The notes beneath the pieces were generated by a model, which had not been told where the DNA came from, ran no database searches, and saw only the letters and a program-made list of their open reading frames with translations. Source: Rhabditophanes sp. KR3021 (taxonomy: Eukaryota; Nematoda; Chromadorea; Rhabditida; Alloionematidae). Taken from it: a stretch of DNA of 64,000 nt. Below are positions 21,510 through 32,102 of the stretch, piece after piece. The first letter of the stretch is position 1, and every line of letters starts with the position of its first letter. Both the position numbers and the translations under genes were made by a program. The stretch lies in assembly GCA_963281155.1 (NCBI GenBank), contig CAUJLY010000001.1:7750001-7814000 (forward strand), read 5' to 3'.

Positions 21510-23156
21510 TATAAAAGGTGTTAAGTATAATTTATATATTATTGTCTTTTGGTTGTTGCCATCACTTGTACAAAGATTTATAAGAGCTTTTAAATTTGGA
21601 TTGAATAAATGTATCATTTTATGAATGTTCCTCATTTTTGTATGTAAATTTTGCGGCGGTTCAGCGATAGGTTATGCTGTTTGATTTTGTTGGTATTCAA
21701 CTAATACCCACAACATTGTTTCTGGAGACTAAACATCGAGGTTCCGCCGAGATGGTTCAAGCCATTAAAACACACTTCCCTTAAGATTCTACTATACGTG
21801 AGCAGTCAGGGAGTCTTATGCTTGCTTACTTGGAAAGGGGAAACCAGCCACTTATTAGCAGAAGCTTTAGGTTTCATGTCACGAGTTTCCGTCAACTACT
21901 TTTTTAAAATAAAAACATTTAATTTACACAAATATCCCAATACGTTTTACTTAATAAAAAATATATCACCTTTATTTGTTTATTCTGCTGTGTTGTTTTG
22001 AAATTAAAAGCTGGTAATTAATTTGTTTTTAAATAATAAGTCTTTAATATGGTGTTGGAAGGTGTCTTTTATTCAAATTTGAAACGTTGCTCAAAATATG
22101 ACGGATCATTCGTTGTAATTGATGTAAATGGTAGTGAACAACAGATTCGGTCATCTTTTATATTTTATTCCTAGAGGTAGCAAAAATGTCCAAAATCAAT
22201 GGATGTGTTGTCTAAGTTAATCACACAGTAAACTGTTTTATCAATAGAGTTCCCGACATAATCAGCACTTATGGTACCTTTATAGCTTTCATTGCTACAA
22301 TACATGTTCTGAAATTGTTAAAATATGTTTGTGATCCTTTTATATTTATATATGTTCCTTTATCAATTATATAATGTATCCTATTCTCCTAATGAACACA
22401 TTTTACTTACTCCTCTTGTTTTCAGAAATATAATCGGAAAACTACACCAAACTTCTTCAATAATTTTCTGCTAATTACGTTTGTAAATCATATAGTCTTC
22501 AAAGGAGGAGGTCATTAAATGTGTGTATGTTATGGAGACTGTAAATTAGCATGTTATTATCTATTACGTAAATTTATTTGTATTTATAATATATGGCGTT
22601 TCTCCTAATAAATCATGTTATTTTGTCTACTGGTCTTCGACCCTCCTTCTCATCAAGGGGTTCTGAACATAATAATTATCTTTAATAAAGTGATTGACTA
22701 CGATTTGTTAGTCAACCTCATCGTTGTGTAGTTCCTCATCGGGTGTCTTAGTGAACTCCTGAAAATGTTTAATTATTAATTTATAATATAAAGTTTATAT
22801 AACTATTCAATACATTCTACTTAATGAAATATTTCATTAATTTTGCATTTTTTGTAGCATTTAAAAATTGAAGTTTTATTGAAATTTGTTTAGATAACGT
22901 TTTATTACGTAGTCTGTTAATTGGGTGTTAAAGCGTGAAGTTTTAAACGAAATTGGCATTGCGTGAATAGTAAAATATCTTCTCACGTACACATACAAAT
23001 GCTAGTCATTTGTAGAGTTTAGCATCTTTTATGTTGTATGCTAATTATAAAAAATTGCTTGCTCCAATAAAGCATCAAGACGGTTTTATTAAAAGAATAA
23101 TTGAAGTATAAAAATCACTTTTATTCAACCAAAAATATTAGCGATAACAAGGCACT
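21510..23156. other. Convergent intergenic region between ldb-1 and ALDH
   Basis: About 1.6 kb. It contains the ldb-1 polyadenylation signal and one minus-strand terminal-exon-like sequence (22722-22772). The open frame at 21798-22001 has no recognisable content. No gene assigned. Confidence 0.45.
22722..22772 (-). other. Possible alternative terminal exon of the ALDH gene
   Basis: On the minus strand a strong acceptor (cattttcag) is followed by 16 codons encoding EFTKTPDEELHNDEVD and a stop. The exon is in the same phase as a possible, weak donor (AAG/GTTGGA) near the end of the ALDH coding region. It could give an acidic alternative C-terminus in place of GQHHQ. The frame is short, so chance cannot be excluded. 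Confidence 0.25.
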
Positions 23157-24738
23157 TCATTGATGGTGTTGTCCAACCTTCAAAGCCAAAACAGCAGTTG
23201 CAAATCCTAAGACGAAAATTCCAACGATTCCAAACATTGATCCCCACGGAATTCGAGAAGGTATTGACCATCTCATCTTTTGAAGGGTAGACAATTGCTT
23301 AAACTTCGACTCAGTCATTGGTGGATACCTAATAGCTAAAAGTGATTCTAAAAAGAATCCCTTCTTCAAAACAGCTTTTTCGTGTGTAAATGTATCAAAG
23401 CCGAATTTTCCTCTATATCTTCCCATTCCACTGTTTCCGATTCCGCCGAATGGAAGAGTATCCACAGTGATATGCATGATAACATCATTGACTGTACAAC
23501 CTCCTGAAATAACCTCTCTCACAAAACGTTCAACGGAGCTTTCGGATCTGGAAAAAATATATGAAGCTAGTGGCCTTTCACCTTTCTTGATAAATTCGAT
23601 TGCTTCTCCCAAGTTGGTGACGGTAATGATTGGAAGGACTGGCCCGAATATTTCTTCAGACATGGTGGAGTCGTGGAAACCAGAATCGATGATAGTGGGT
23701 GGAATAAACAAGTCTTCTTCATTTGGCTTGCCGGATTGGTACAAAACTTCTCCTTTTGACTTGATCAGAAGATTGTTAATTCTGTTCCAATGACGGTTGT
23801 TGATGATACGTGAGTAATCTTTCGAAGTAGAGATATCTGGTCCGTAGAACTCAAGAATAGCTTTCTTCATTTCCTCGATTAACTTTGGTTTGATGGCCTC
23901 AGTTGTGAGAATGCTAAAACAAATTTAATATAAAAAAGATATAATTGTGTACTAACTAATCAGGGCTGAGACAAGTTTGCCCGCAGTTCATCCATTTCCC
24001 CCACGCAATTCTACGAGCAGTGATCTCAATGTCGGCGTCCTTGTCAACATAAACGGGGCACTTTCCACCCAATTCAAGAGTAACAGGAGTCAAATATTCA
24101 GCAGCAGCTTTCATAATAATCTTTGCTACAGGTGGGCAGCCTGTATAGAAAATATGGTCAAATTCAAGCTTAAGCAGAGCAGTGGTCTCAGGAATACCAC
24201 CTTGCACAACCTTCACCAACTTCTTGTCAAAGGCCTTCGAGAAAAGAGTATCAAAGGCTTGGGAAGTGGCCGGAGCTAACTCGGATGGCTTGATGATGAC
24301 GGTATTACCAGCTGCGATAGCTGGAATCAAAGGCAACAAAACCATGGAAACTGGGTAGTTCCACGGAGCAATGAGCAAAACAACTCCCTTTGGTTGTTTC
24401 TTAAGGAAACAACTGTCTAAAGCTGTCATATGAGTCCTCTTGACAGGTTCATCTGCTGCCCATGAATCTAAGTTTGCCAGGAAGTAGTCGATTTCCCCGA
24501 TAGCTGAAGCGATTTCCAAAGCCCATGTAGATTTGGCTCCTCTTCTCAAGTCTTTCTCGACTCCATCAGTCAAGGCTGCATCATCTTTCAATAGAATTGA
24601 TTTAAGTACTTTCAAGGCTGCTTTTCTATTAGACAACTTTTGTGGTTCACCAGAGTCAAAATAAGCTCTTTGTGTAGATAAAATCTCTTGATAATCCATT
24701 TCTTCTGGAATGGTAGTAAATTTAGAAACGTCGCCCAT
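23157..24738 (-). CDS. alh-4: Fatty aldehyde dehydrogenase-like (ALDH3 family)
   Basis: Two exons (24738-23957 and 23913-23157) with a 43-bp intron encode 512 residues. The protein oxidises fatty aldehydes to acids using NAD(P)+. Landmarks are LIAPWNYPVSMVLLPLIPAI (coenzyme site), LELGGK (general-base Glu), NCGQTCLSPDY (catalytic Cys), EEIFGPVLPI and the PFGGIGNSGMGRY block. A hydrophobic C-terminal segment (MFGIVGIFVLGFATAVLAL) is a tail anchor, as in ER/peroxisome FALDH, which distinguishes it from soluble ALDHs. It closely fits C. elegans alh-4 and human ALDH3A2, but the exact orthologue is inferred. The start is the ATG nearest the conserved region; a further in-frame ATG lies six codons upstream (24756). 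Confidence 0.93.
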
Positions 24739-25468
24739 TTTAATATCAATATACAAAAATATATAAAAGTAAACTAAATAAAGTATGTATTTATAAAATA
24801 ATGTCTATAATAATCAGTCAATTTTGAACTACAATCAGTTGTATGATAAGGGGTAAGTAAGTTTAAAGTAGAGTGAATATATTATTTTTTGATGTATGAA
24901 CGAATGAGTGTAGATGTGGTAAACAAATATGTTTTCCATATAACAAAGCAATCAATTCCAGCTTTTATTTATAAATGTGTGTTATGGATAAAGAAAGATG
25001 TTTATCTTTGCTCAGTTAAGTCAAAACAAATTAATTTAATGAATGAATGGTGAACTAGTTTTCTTAATAGACACGTCCACTTCGTGGCATAATCTATTTG
25101 GCATATAATCTATCGAATACACGTGACTCAAGCGTCCTAGCTTGCAAAGGTTCACCAAAAAGTGAGTCTTTTGTTGCACGTTTGTACCACATCATCGCTA
25201 CACTACTGATAAAGAACAATTATCAATCAGCCACTATTGTTTACCTTCTCGACAAACTACAAACATTCTTTAATTTGATGCGTACAACTCACCATGTCAA
25301 AGGTTGACACCCGAAGTCAGACGTAAAAGGTTATTTGATTAAATATTATATGAAACAGTTTGTCAAAAAAATTTATTAATTAAGCATATATCTTAAACAT
25401 GGAAATTTGTATATTTTCTGGTAGTAGTTAGTTTTTGTTTTCTTGGAGGATAAGGAATATTATAGACA
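24739..25468. other. Intergenic, nothing recognised
   Basis: Spacer between two minus-strand genes, holding the ALDH promoter. No TATA, repeat or gene was identified. Confidence 0.45.
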
Positions 25469-27374
25469 TTATAATTTGGTTGGTGGTCTGGAGACTGCTT
25501 CAGTAGGTTGAATTTCTCTTTCGTATTCTTCGAGTCGAAGTTCGAGTTGAAATTTGACTTGTGCCAGGGTAGCTCTCTCATTTTCTAATTGCCAATTTAG
25601 TTTACGTAGGATGTGGCATCGTTCTTTTGCCGTTAGGGCATTTGGATCGGGTACGGAAGACAGCGTTGGTGTGTTCTTATCCTTACCATCTGATTTAGCA
25701 AGTATCGCTTCTAAAATAAAAACAGAAGGTCATTAAAAGTTCCACCTAAAACATACCTATTTCTTTGACAATTGCACTTATTCGACTGTCTTCGTTTTTG
25801 AAATCAGTTTGGCACCCTATGTCTGCTTTCAGAAAATAGTTGTTACCATCCATAGACATCTCCCCTATTGATTGTGAAAGTTCCTCTTCCATTACAACGC
25901 CCCGATCATTTTCCTTCCTCACCATAACAGGTTTCTCTTTACTGGTAGGAGCCGTGCAGTTTAAAGTGTGCAGGAGGTTTGTCTTCTTCAAAGCATTTGG
26001 TTTGAAGTTCATCGGAAGAGTTCCAAGTTTGTTGGGGATTGATCCATTTGCTAATAGCATACCTGTTAAAGTGTTTGTGTCGAGTGAAGCGGATCTTCCA
26101 TGTCCTTTGGAGGTGTCGACTCGAGGTGGGGGGATTGGGGTGTTTAGCACGCTGTTCGATAAGCCAGTCTCGTTAAATGAAATAGCGTCCTTTGCATTCC
26201 CATCAAAGAAAGAATCACTCTGAGAGAATCCGTTGGCACCTGGCAGGCAACTTTCTGACTTTATTGCTTTTGGTTGGGAGTCTACAATGATTGGTGGTGT
26301 TTTTGAAAAGTAACCCACAGGATTTGAAGTTGCACTGACGTCTTCTTCATAATGAGAGTTTGTGCAGCTTTTTTGGGTGTCTTTGTCAGATGGTGTTTTG
26401 CCATCAACCACATCTTCCTCACCAAACATCTTCCAGACCTTCTTCTCAATAGACCCAGACGACTCCAAATGGCTAGCACACGTCGTGGACGAAGTCAAAC
26501 TTCCACTCCCACAAGATTCACCGTCCCTTGGTTCTTCCTCAATCGGCCTAACTTCTTGAGGCAACGATAGTGGAATTGGAACACCACCTTTCACTTTCAA
26601 AACAATCAGATGCATCGCCATAGAAAATTCCTCCACATTTAAGTAACCATCTTCATTGACATCCGACAGCAACCAAATCCTCGACAAATCATCAGGATGT
26701 AGCTTTGACTTCTCGAAGAATGCCATCACTTTTTCGTCATTACCATTTACCGCTCCATCTAGCGAGGGCTTCTTCTTGCTTCCGTAGCAAACAGCTTGTA
26801 GGTGGAGGAAGCATTTATTGTAGTACGATTGCTGGTCGTCATCTATCCTGAATTTGGTCGGAGAAGGGCAAGGTCTTGGAGTAGCCAAGGAAGGGGGCGG
26901 AGAGGTCGGACCGTTGGAATTTGTGAACCCCAAGTCAATTACATCTTCGTAGTCACTGTCGCCCTCTTCCAGTAAATTCCTTCTTTCGGTTTCCGACTCA
27001 ACACCAGCTACTGAGGAAGTTTCAGAGGAGGTCGTGCTTTCATCGTCGTCTCCATCATTGTCTGTTGACTCAAAGAGCTTCTTCCGGGCTGTCACATCAG
27101 AATCATCTTGGATAGAGCGGTCACTGTCTGTGCTGGAGGCGTAATCCTTTTTCTTAGTGATCCTTTTGTTGGTAGGCTCTTCAAACTGAGTCCAGGAGCT
27201 TGATGATGCATGGCTTTCTTCTTTTAGATAAGGCTTCTCAACACCATTTTCTTCATTCATTACCAGCGAAACATTTTCTTTCTTAGCACAACAATCTATA
27301 GTCCCATTCCATGAGGGCATTTTTGGATCATTGCCATGATTTAAATCACTATTCATGACTACCGGCTTACTCAT
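25469..27374 (-). CDS. reps-1: REPS-type EH-domain protein
   Basis: Two exons (27374-25757 and 25710-25469) with a 46-bp intron encode 619 residues. The first 170 residues are acidic and Ser/Thr-rich. An EH domain follows (about 175-285: KFRIDDDQQSYYNKCFLHLQ, FFEKSKLHPDDLSRIWLLSD, and the EF-hand loop DVNEDGYLNVEEF). A long, probably disordered region comes next, and exon 2 supplies a C-terminal coiled coil (LRKLNWQLENERATLAQVKF). This order, EH domain then coiled coil, matches REPS1/REPS2, which link Ral effectors to clathrin endocytosis. Eps15/ITSN have several EH domains, so they fit less well. The start ATG follows a TTG that is also open, and the MSKP start is preferred. Confidence 0.82.
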
Positions 27375-27862
27375 TTCCCAGCCCAATTAACTATTTACAA
27401 TCGAATCTGAAGCAAACAAAAATAAGTTAAAATTAAAAAAACCGAAAATTGATTAATTAATAACGAATAGACATCACCATGAGGCAAGATTAAAAATGAT
27501 CAAAATGTTGTCAACTCTATCTCTCTTCTCAGACCAGTTTTTTACAGTGTTTATTAGTGTAATGATAAAAAATGTAAATAAAGAGGAAACTATATTTGCT
27601 TGGAAGTTACTTTTGGTTGTAATTAGTTAATTTAGAAAGAAAAGTGGGATAGTTTTTAGAATGATCTGGAGACTAATTAATTAATTTAGCAGGATGTAAG
27701 AAGGTCTAAATGATTTGTTTAGATGATGGATGTCAATAAGAAGAGTCATGAAAGAAGCGTTGTAGGAATGCTGTGGTTTGGAAAAAGGTCCCTACAACGA
27801 ATTTAATATTTTGTTGGAGCAAAAAAAAGAAACGGTTGTGTACTTTAATACTATTCACCAAT
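27375..27862. other. Divergent intergenic region between reps-1 and mrpl-33
   Basis: It holds promoters for a minus-strand and a plus-strand gene. AT-rich; no other features. Confidence 0.45.
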
Positions 27863-28160
27863 ATGGCCCCTAAATCAAAGTAAGTATTTGTACGGCATGT
27901 TTAGTCTAATGAAAATACTTATAGATATGTTATTGTTCAGTTGGCATCAGTTATATCGGGAGCTACGCGAATTTGGGTTAGAGAACGAGCCAATCCCAAA
28001 TACGCCGGCATTTTCTTCGATCCAGCAAGTAAGTCTTAAATCACTTGGAGTAAATATAATAGTTTTAGTCGGTCGTAGCGTTCTCTTTGAAGAGGTTCAA
28101 CGTGTCAAAGGAAAGTCTGAACTAACGAGGGCTGTTAAAAAAATGTATGATCTAACTTAA
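27863..28160 (+). CDS. mrpl-33: Mitochondrial ribosomal protein L33
   Basis: Three tiny exons (27863-27879, 27925-28028, 28069-28160) with introns of 45 and 40 bp give a 70-residue basic protein. It matches bacterial/mitochondrial bL33: a start of the MAPKSKYVIVQLASVISG type, then IWVRERANPKYAGIFFDPA and VLFEEVQRVK. It is a component of the large subunit of the mitochondrial ribosome. The first exon is only 17 nt, so the gene is easily missed. The splice choice tttatag at 27924 rather than the nearby gttcag is forced by frame, and the result matches L33 length. The next gene begins 150 bp downstream after a good trans-splice-type acceptor, so the two are probably an operon. Confidence 0.88.
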
Positions 28161-28309
28161 AGAGAATTTGTTTATTTAATAATAGATTGTTAGAACCCTT
28201 AATGATAGTAAATACCTTTAGTTATTTTGTTTTTTTTCATATTATCAGTTTATTACTGTGGTACTTTTTAAAGACGATAGGAAGCTTATTATTAATTTTT
28301 GTTTAGATA

Positions 28310-29023
28310 ATGGTCACTATATCACCCGAAACAGCGTATACAATAGCATCCTTTTTGTTTGTATTTATTTGCTTAGCTGCGTGGAAAATTTTCAAGAAGT
28401 TTACAGCCAAGAGAGACACCATTTTAATTGTTGGTTTGCCTGAGAGTGGAAAGACCCAATTGTTTTCCAGATTAGTAAGAAAAGATAACGGAATTGAAAG
28501 TTATGGCAGTATTAAGGAAAACATATTCTCAGGAATCGCCCTAAACCAAAGTCAGGAGTCTAAGATAGTCGACTACCCAGGAGCTTTAAGGCTGAGAACG
28601 CGGTTATTTGATACTTGGTTGACAACAGAAAGATCTTCTTTAAAGGGCATTTGTTTGGTTGTTGATGCTTTGACATATCAAAAGAAAGCCAGAGATATTG
28701 CAGAAATTGTTTATGACATAATTGTGTATTCAAAAAAGTCTGTTCCAATCTTTATTGCCTGCAACGAACAAAATGACAAAGGCATCTGTAAGTCAGCTGA
28801 AGTTATCTTCAATGGCATACAAAATGATCTTGGTCTTATCAACAAGAGCAGGCAAGCTTCACTTGAAACAACCGATGGAGAGGATAAAGTAGACTTGCTA
28901 AGTGAAAATGGGGAATCTTTCAAATGGGCTGATTTAGGAGGATTATTCGTATCATTTGGAAAATTCGAAATTGGTGAAACCTTGAATTTAACTGAAGTAA
29001 CTGATTGGATGTCTGTCTTATAA
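28310..29023 (+). CDS. srpr-2: Signal recognition particle receptor subunit beta
   Basis: A single-exon 237-residue protein. An N-terminal membrane segment (about residues 9-26, YTIASFLFVFICLAAWKIF) is followed by a small GTPase domain with the P-loop GLPESGKT (about 42-49). IVDYPGALRLR replaces the usual DTPGH-like switch and is typical of SRbeta. FIACNEQNDKG stands where the NKQD motif is expected, also normal for this family. SRbeta anchors the SRP receptor in the ER membrane during co-translational targeting. The ATG is preceded by tttgtttagata, an acceptor without an upstream exon, 150 bp after the mrpl-33 stop; this fits a downstream operon gene. Symbol assigned from memory of the nematode name and less certain than the function. 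AATAAA at 29067-29072. Confidence 0.92.
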   Translation: MVTISPETAYTIASFLFVFICLAAWKIFKKFTAKRDTILIVGLPESGKTQLFSRLVRKDNGIESYGSIKENIFSGIALNQSQESKIVDYPGALRLRTRLFDTWLTTERSSLKGICLVVDALTYQKKARDIAEIVYDIIVYSKKSVPIFIACNEQNDKGICKSAEVIFNGIQNDLGLINKSRQASLETTDGEDKVDLLSENGESFKWADLGGLFVSFGKFEIGETLNLTEVTDWMSVL

Positions 29024-30143
29024 ATATTGACTGTATTATAGTTATTGTCTTCATTTGCCTTTTTTAAATAAAGTCTTTGCAAAATTAGTTCCATTTATTA
29101 ATTTTAAGTTAATCTTTTCATCTCTGACCTCCACTCAAATAAGTTTCTCCTTTAACAAGCTTGTCCATCTCAATTAATTAAGTTAACTTATATCAAGCCA
29201 TTTATAGCATTCTTTTCTCAGAACTATCTAGTTACCCTTTTTTCCTAGAGGTGGATTACATTAATTTTTAATTAATTAATTTTTTTAAATATATTTTAAG
29301 GCAATTAATTAATTAAGATACGAGCGACGTAGCTTTAGGTTGTGACGTGTTTTGTTGAGAATATTTATATTTATACAGAGTGTTAATACTGTCCTACTTA
29401 ATAGTTAAATTGAAGTTTCAGCTGAATCCTCATCCACTTTAAAATTCATCTTGTATTAATGTTTGATGGAGGCAAATTTACTTTTGGGGTGTTGCCTGTT
29501 TTAATTTGATTAAGAATGCTGGTGACGCGCACATACGATATTATGTAATGACACGTTTCTACGTGGTGAAGGAGGGGAATCTAGGTATTTAAGGTTAGGA
29601 AAACTGTATCTCATGCATCCTTTTCTGCAATAATTTCCTAGAACTTTATAACAATATTTAACGTTCTTTCCTTATGTCTTTTATTTTTCTTCAATTTTTA
29701 ATTTCACTATTCTCCTATCATTTTAAATCACATTTTCCATATTTTTAAATCACATTCTGCATCCATTTTACTACTCTTTCTCTCAATCTGAACATTTACA
29801 CCACTTTCTATTAATACCCAAAAACGGCGAACTTTATAATCGCACCGAAAGGTGGTAAAAATTGTAGTCAAAGGAGGACTTTCTATAGTTCATTCCAAAT
29901 TTTTATCTCCACTTTTGTTTTCACCTGGCTCTGGCAAGAGGTGTCATACTTAATTAGTATACATACCTTTCTTTTGACTTCCACTAAAATAAACATAACC
30001 TCGTCTTGCGCTACATTCTGTACTTACTTTCGAGCACCAGAAGGCGCTTTAAATACTCCAACTTTTAAATTCATTTATATTTATTTTTTTATATAGGTCG
30101 TATATTTTTCTTCTCATTTATAGCAATATTTCTTATTTTGGGC
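29024..30143. other. Intergenic, nothing recognised
   Basis: About 1.1 kb of AT-rich spacer with several TTAATTAA-type palindromes (29160-29320). No gene seen. The last part is C/T-rich on the plus strand, before the next gene. Confidence 0.45.
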
Positions 30144-30710
30144 ATGCATTTGGTGGCGTTGACTTTTTTGATTGGCTTTGCGATTACTGTTGAGGGAGTT
30201 CAATATGATTTCGATAGTGGAGATGACTTGGTTGTGGAACCATTTTTGAGAAATGTAGACAGGTCTAACAGACTTGCCAAGAGACATCTGGAAGAAGATG
30301 ATGAGGATGGAACGTCCGCAGCATGCGCTTCTGTCATCAAAATTAATTGGCAACCGTCAAAAGGTCATAGTAAGTAAAGAATATACTTAATCCAAAAGAA
30401 CATTAATTTTGTTTCAGTTTCCAACGGATCTCGGGTCGAAATTTACCAACAACCACATTCAACCTTCACTTCAAATTACATTGAATGCCGTTCTCATGAT
30501 CGTCCATCCTGTCATGGTATCCATACTCTCAAATTCAAATCTGAATGCGTTACATTGTATCAATTATTCGATGTCTTCGTACGTCTTGACGGCACTAATT
30601 ACGCATTTCAACGAGCTCAACTCAAGGTTCCTATTGCTTGCCAATGCCTCGTTGAACAAAGAAGTCTAGATCCTCGCCTTATTCAAGGCAAATTTATAGA
30701 CTTTCCCTAA
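30144..30710 (+). CDS. Secreted cystine-knot ligand, neurotrophin/Spaetzle-like
   Basis: Two exons (30144-30369 and 30418-30710) with a 48-bp intron encode 172 residues. There is a signal peptide (MHLVALTFLIGFAITVEG), a short acidic pro-region, a dibasic site (RLAKR, about residue 50) and a C-terminal domain with exactly six cysteines. Their spacing is C-x37-C-x7-C-x11-C-x30-CxC. The core ECRSHDRPSCHGI, SECVTLYQLFDVFVRLDG and IACQCLVE matches the NGF/Spaetzle fold: C-x11-C, then DG, and a final CxC. Vertebrate NGF has x42, x9, x11, x27 and CxC. It would be a processed extracellular ligand for a Trk-like or Toll-like receptor. The fold assignment rests on cysteine pattern and flanking residues. 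Receptor identity is unknown. Confidence 0.75.
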
Positions 30711-32102
30711 CCCACCAAAATCGGCAAAAACTTAAAAATTAATGAAAATGCTTTTTAATGAAAATTCTCCATAACCCAATATAATAAAGATTCAGAACCT
30801 CAACTACTTCAACCAAATATCTCCAATAATGACAATTGTAATCACATTTATACATTAAATTCTTTCATGCAAATTCCACAACCAACCATAAAAAGAAACA
30901 ATTACACACTTTATTCCTGATGACGATTATAAATCTATTTTTGTAACAATATACTTACCACCACCGGAACAATATTATTAAAATAAATTTGTAAAAACGA
31001 TTTTCTTTTTTCCAGTACAAAGCTATTTCCTTGTCCAAAGTATGGGTTCGGAGGGCATCTGTATTAGGGACCGAATTAATGCACTTCTTGTTTATAGTTT
31101 GACCATCACAACTTTTATCAACCCACGGTCAGACGTTTTTCATTTATAAATAGCTTTGATTTACAGGTGCTCTTTCACAAACACGTACCTTTTTGATAAT
31201 TCTTTGCAAGTTATTAAAAATAAAAGATATTAAATAATTGGTTAAAGGAATTCAAAAAGGGCCCTCATTCTTTGAACTCAATTAGGAACAATTACCTTTT
31301 TGGTAACAAATTGTGATGATAGCCAATTTCGATTAATTATTCATCCTCTAAAGTGTGCACTCGGAGGTACGAAAAGTGAGTGGAGTGATGTTTGTGTGAG
31401 GGGTGTATGTTGCCTATTTTGTGGTAACACAATTCAAGATATGAATACGTCACTTTAACCTCGACTTTTTAAGAAGAGCCGTCCAACAACAAAAAAGTTT
31501 AAAAAAGGTCTAGTCAGTTGGGGGCTTTATCAAGCAGGAAGAGGCTACTTTTGATAGTTAATGTGGGTGATTTTTTCTCCTCATTTATTCGACTATAAAA
31601 ATGCTGTTGCAATACTATGACAAGCATAAAATCACATCAATAGATTTCCCCTGCAAGATGATATATACACTTTTATCAACGACTATATCTCTTCTTTATC
31701 AACTGCCGGCCAACAACATTTTAAAGTGTGTATAAAATAAAAATTTGTTAGTAACAAGACATAACTTTATATTATTATAATATATATTTTTATTTGTGTT
31801 TTAATAAAAAAGAAAATATATAGATAATCACTTTTTGTTCGTAAGGTATGAGAGGAGCTAATAATTAGGCTGCTTTCGAGAAGGGGAAGGAGAGAGTAGT
31901 AAGTTAACGTTGTCATTTTTAGTTTCAGTTGATTATTACTATTATTGAGCCTAATATCAAATAACCGTCGAATTTGTATGGATAAAAATTGGAGTAGTTA
32001 GGAGTCATTTTTTGACTAATATATTTTATTTTAACACTTTATCACTAACTTGATAAGATTTTAATTTAAAATTGTTGTTTTATTGTGCGATTCTACGATA
32101 CG
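30711..32102. other. Intergenic, nothing recognised
   Basis: About 1.4 kb, AT-rich, with no recognisable gene, repeat or RNA. It includes an AATAAA-like 3' end signal for the ligand gene (about 30783) and the promoter of the next plus-strand gene. Confidence 0.45.

Noticed and set aside
25840..26223. Long antisense frames opposite the REPS and beta-COP genes
   Set aside because: They mirror conserved coding exons on the other strand and have no splice sites or motifs of their own.
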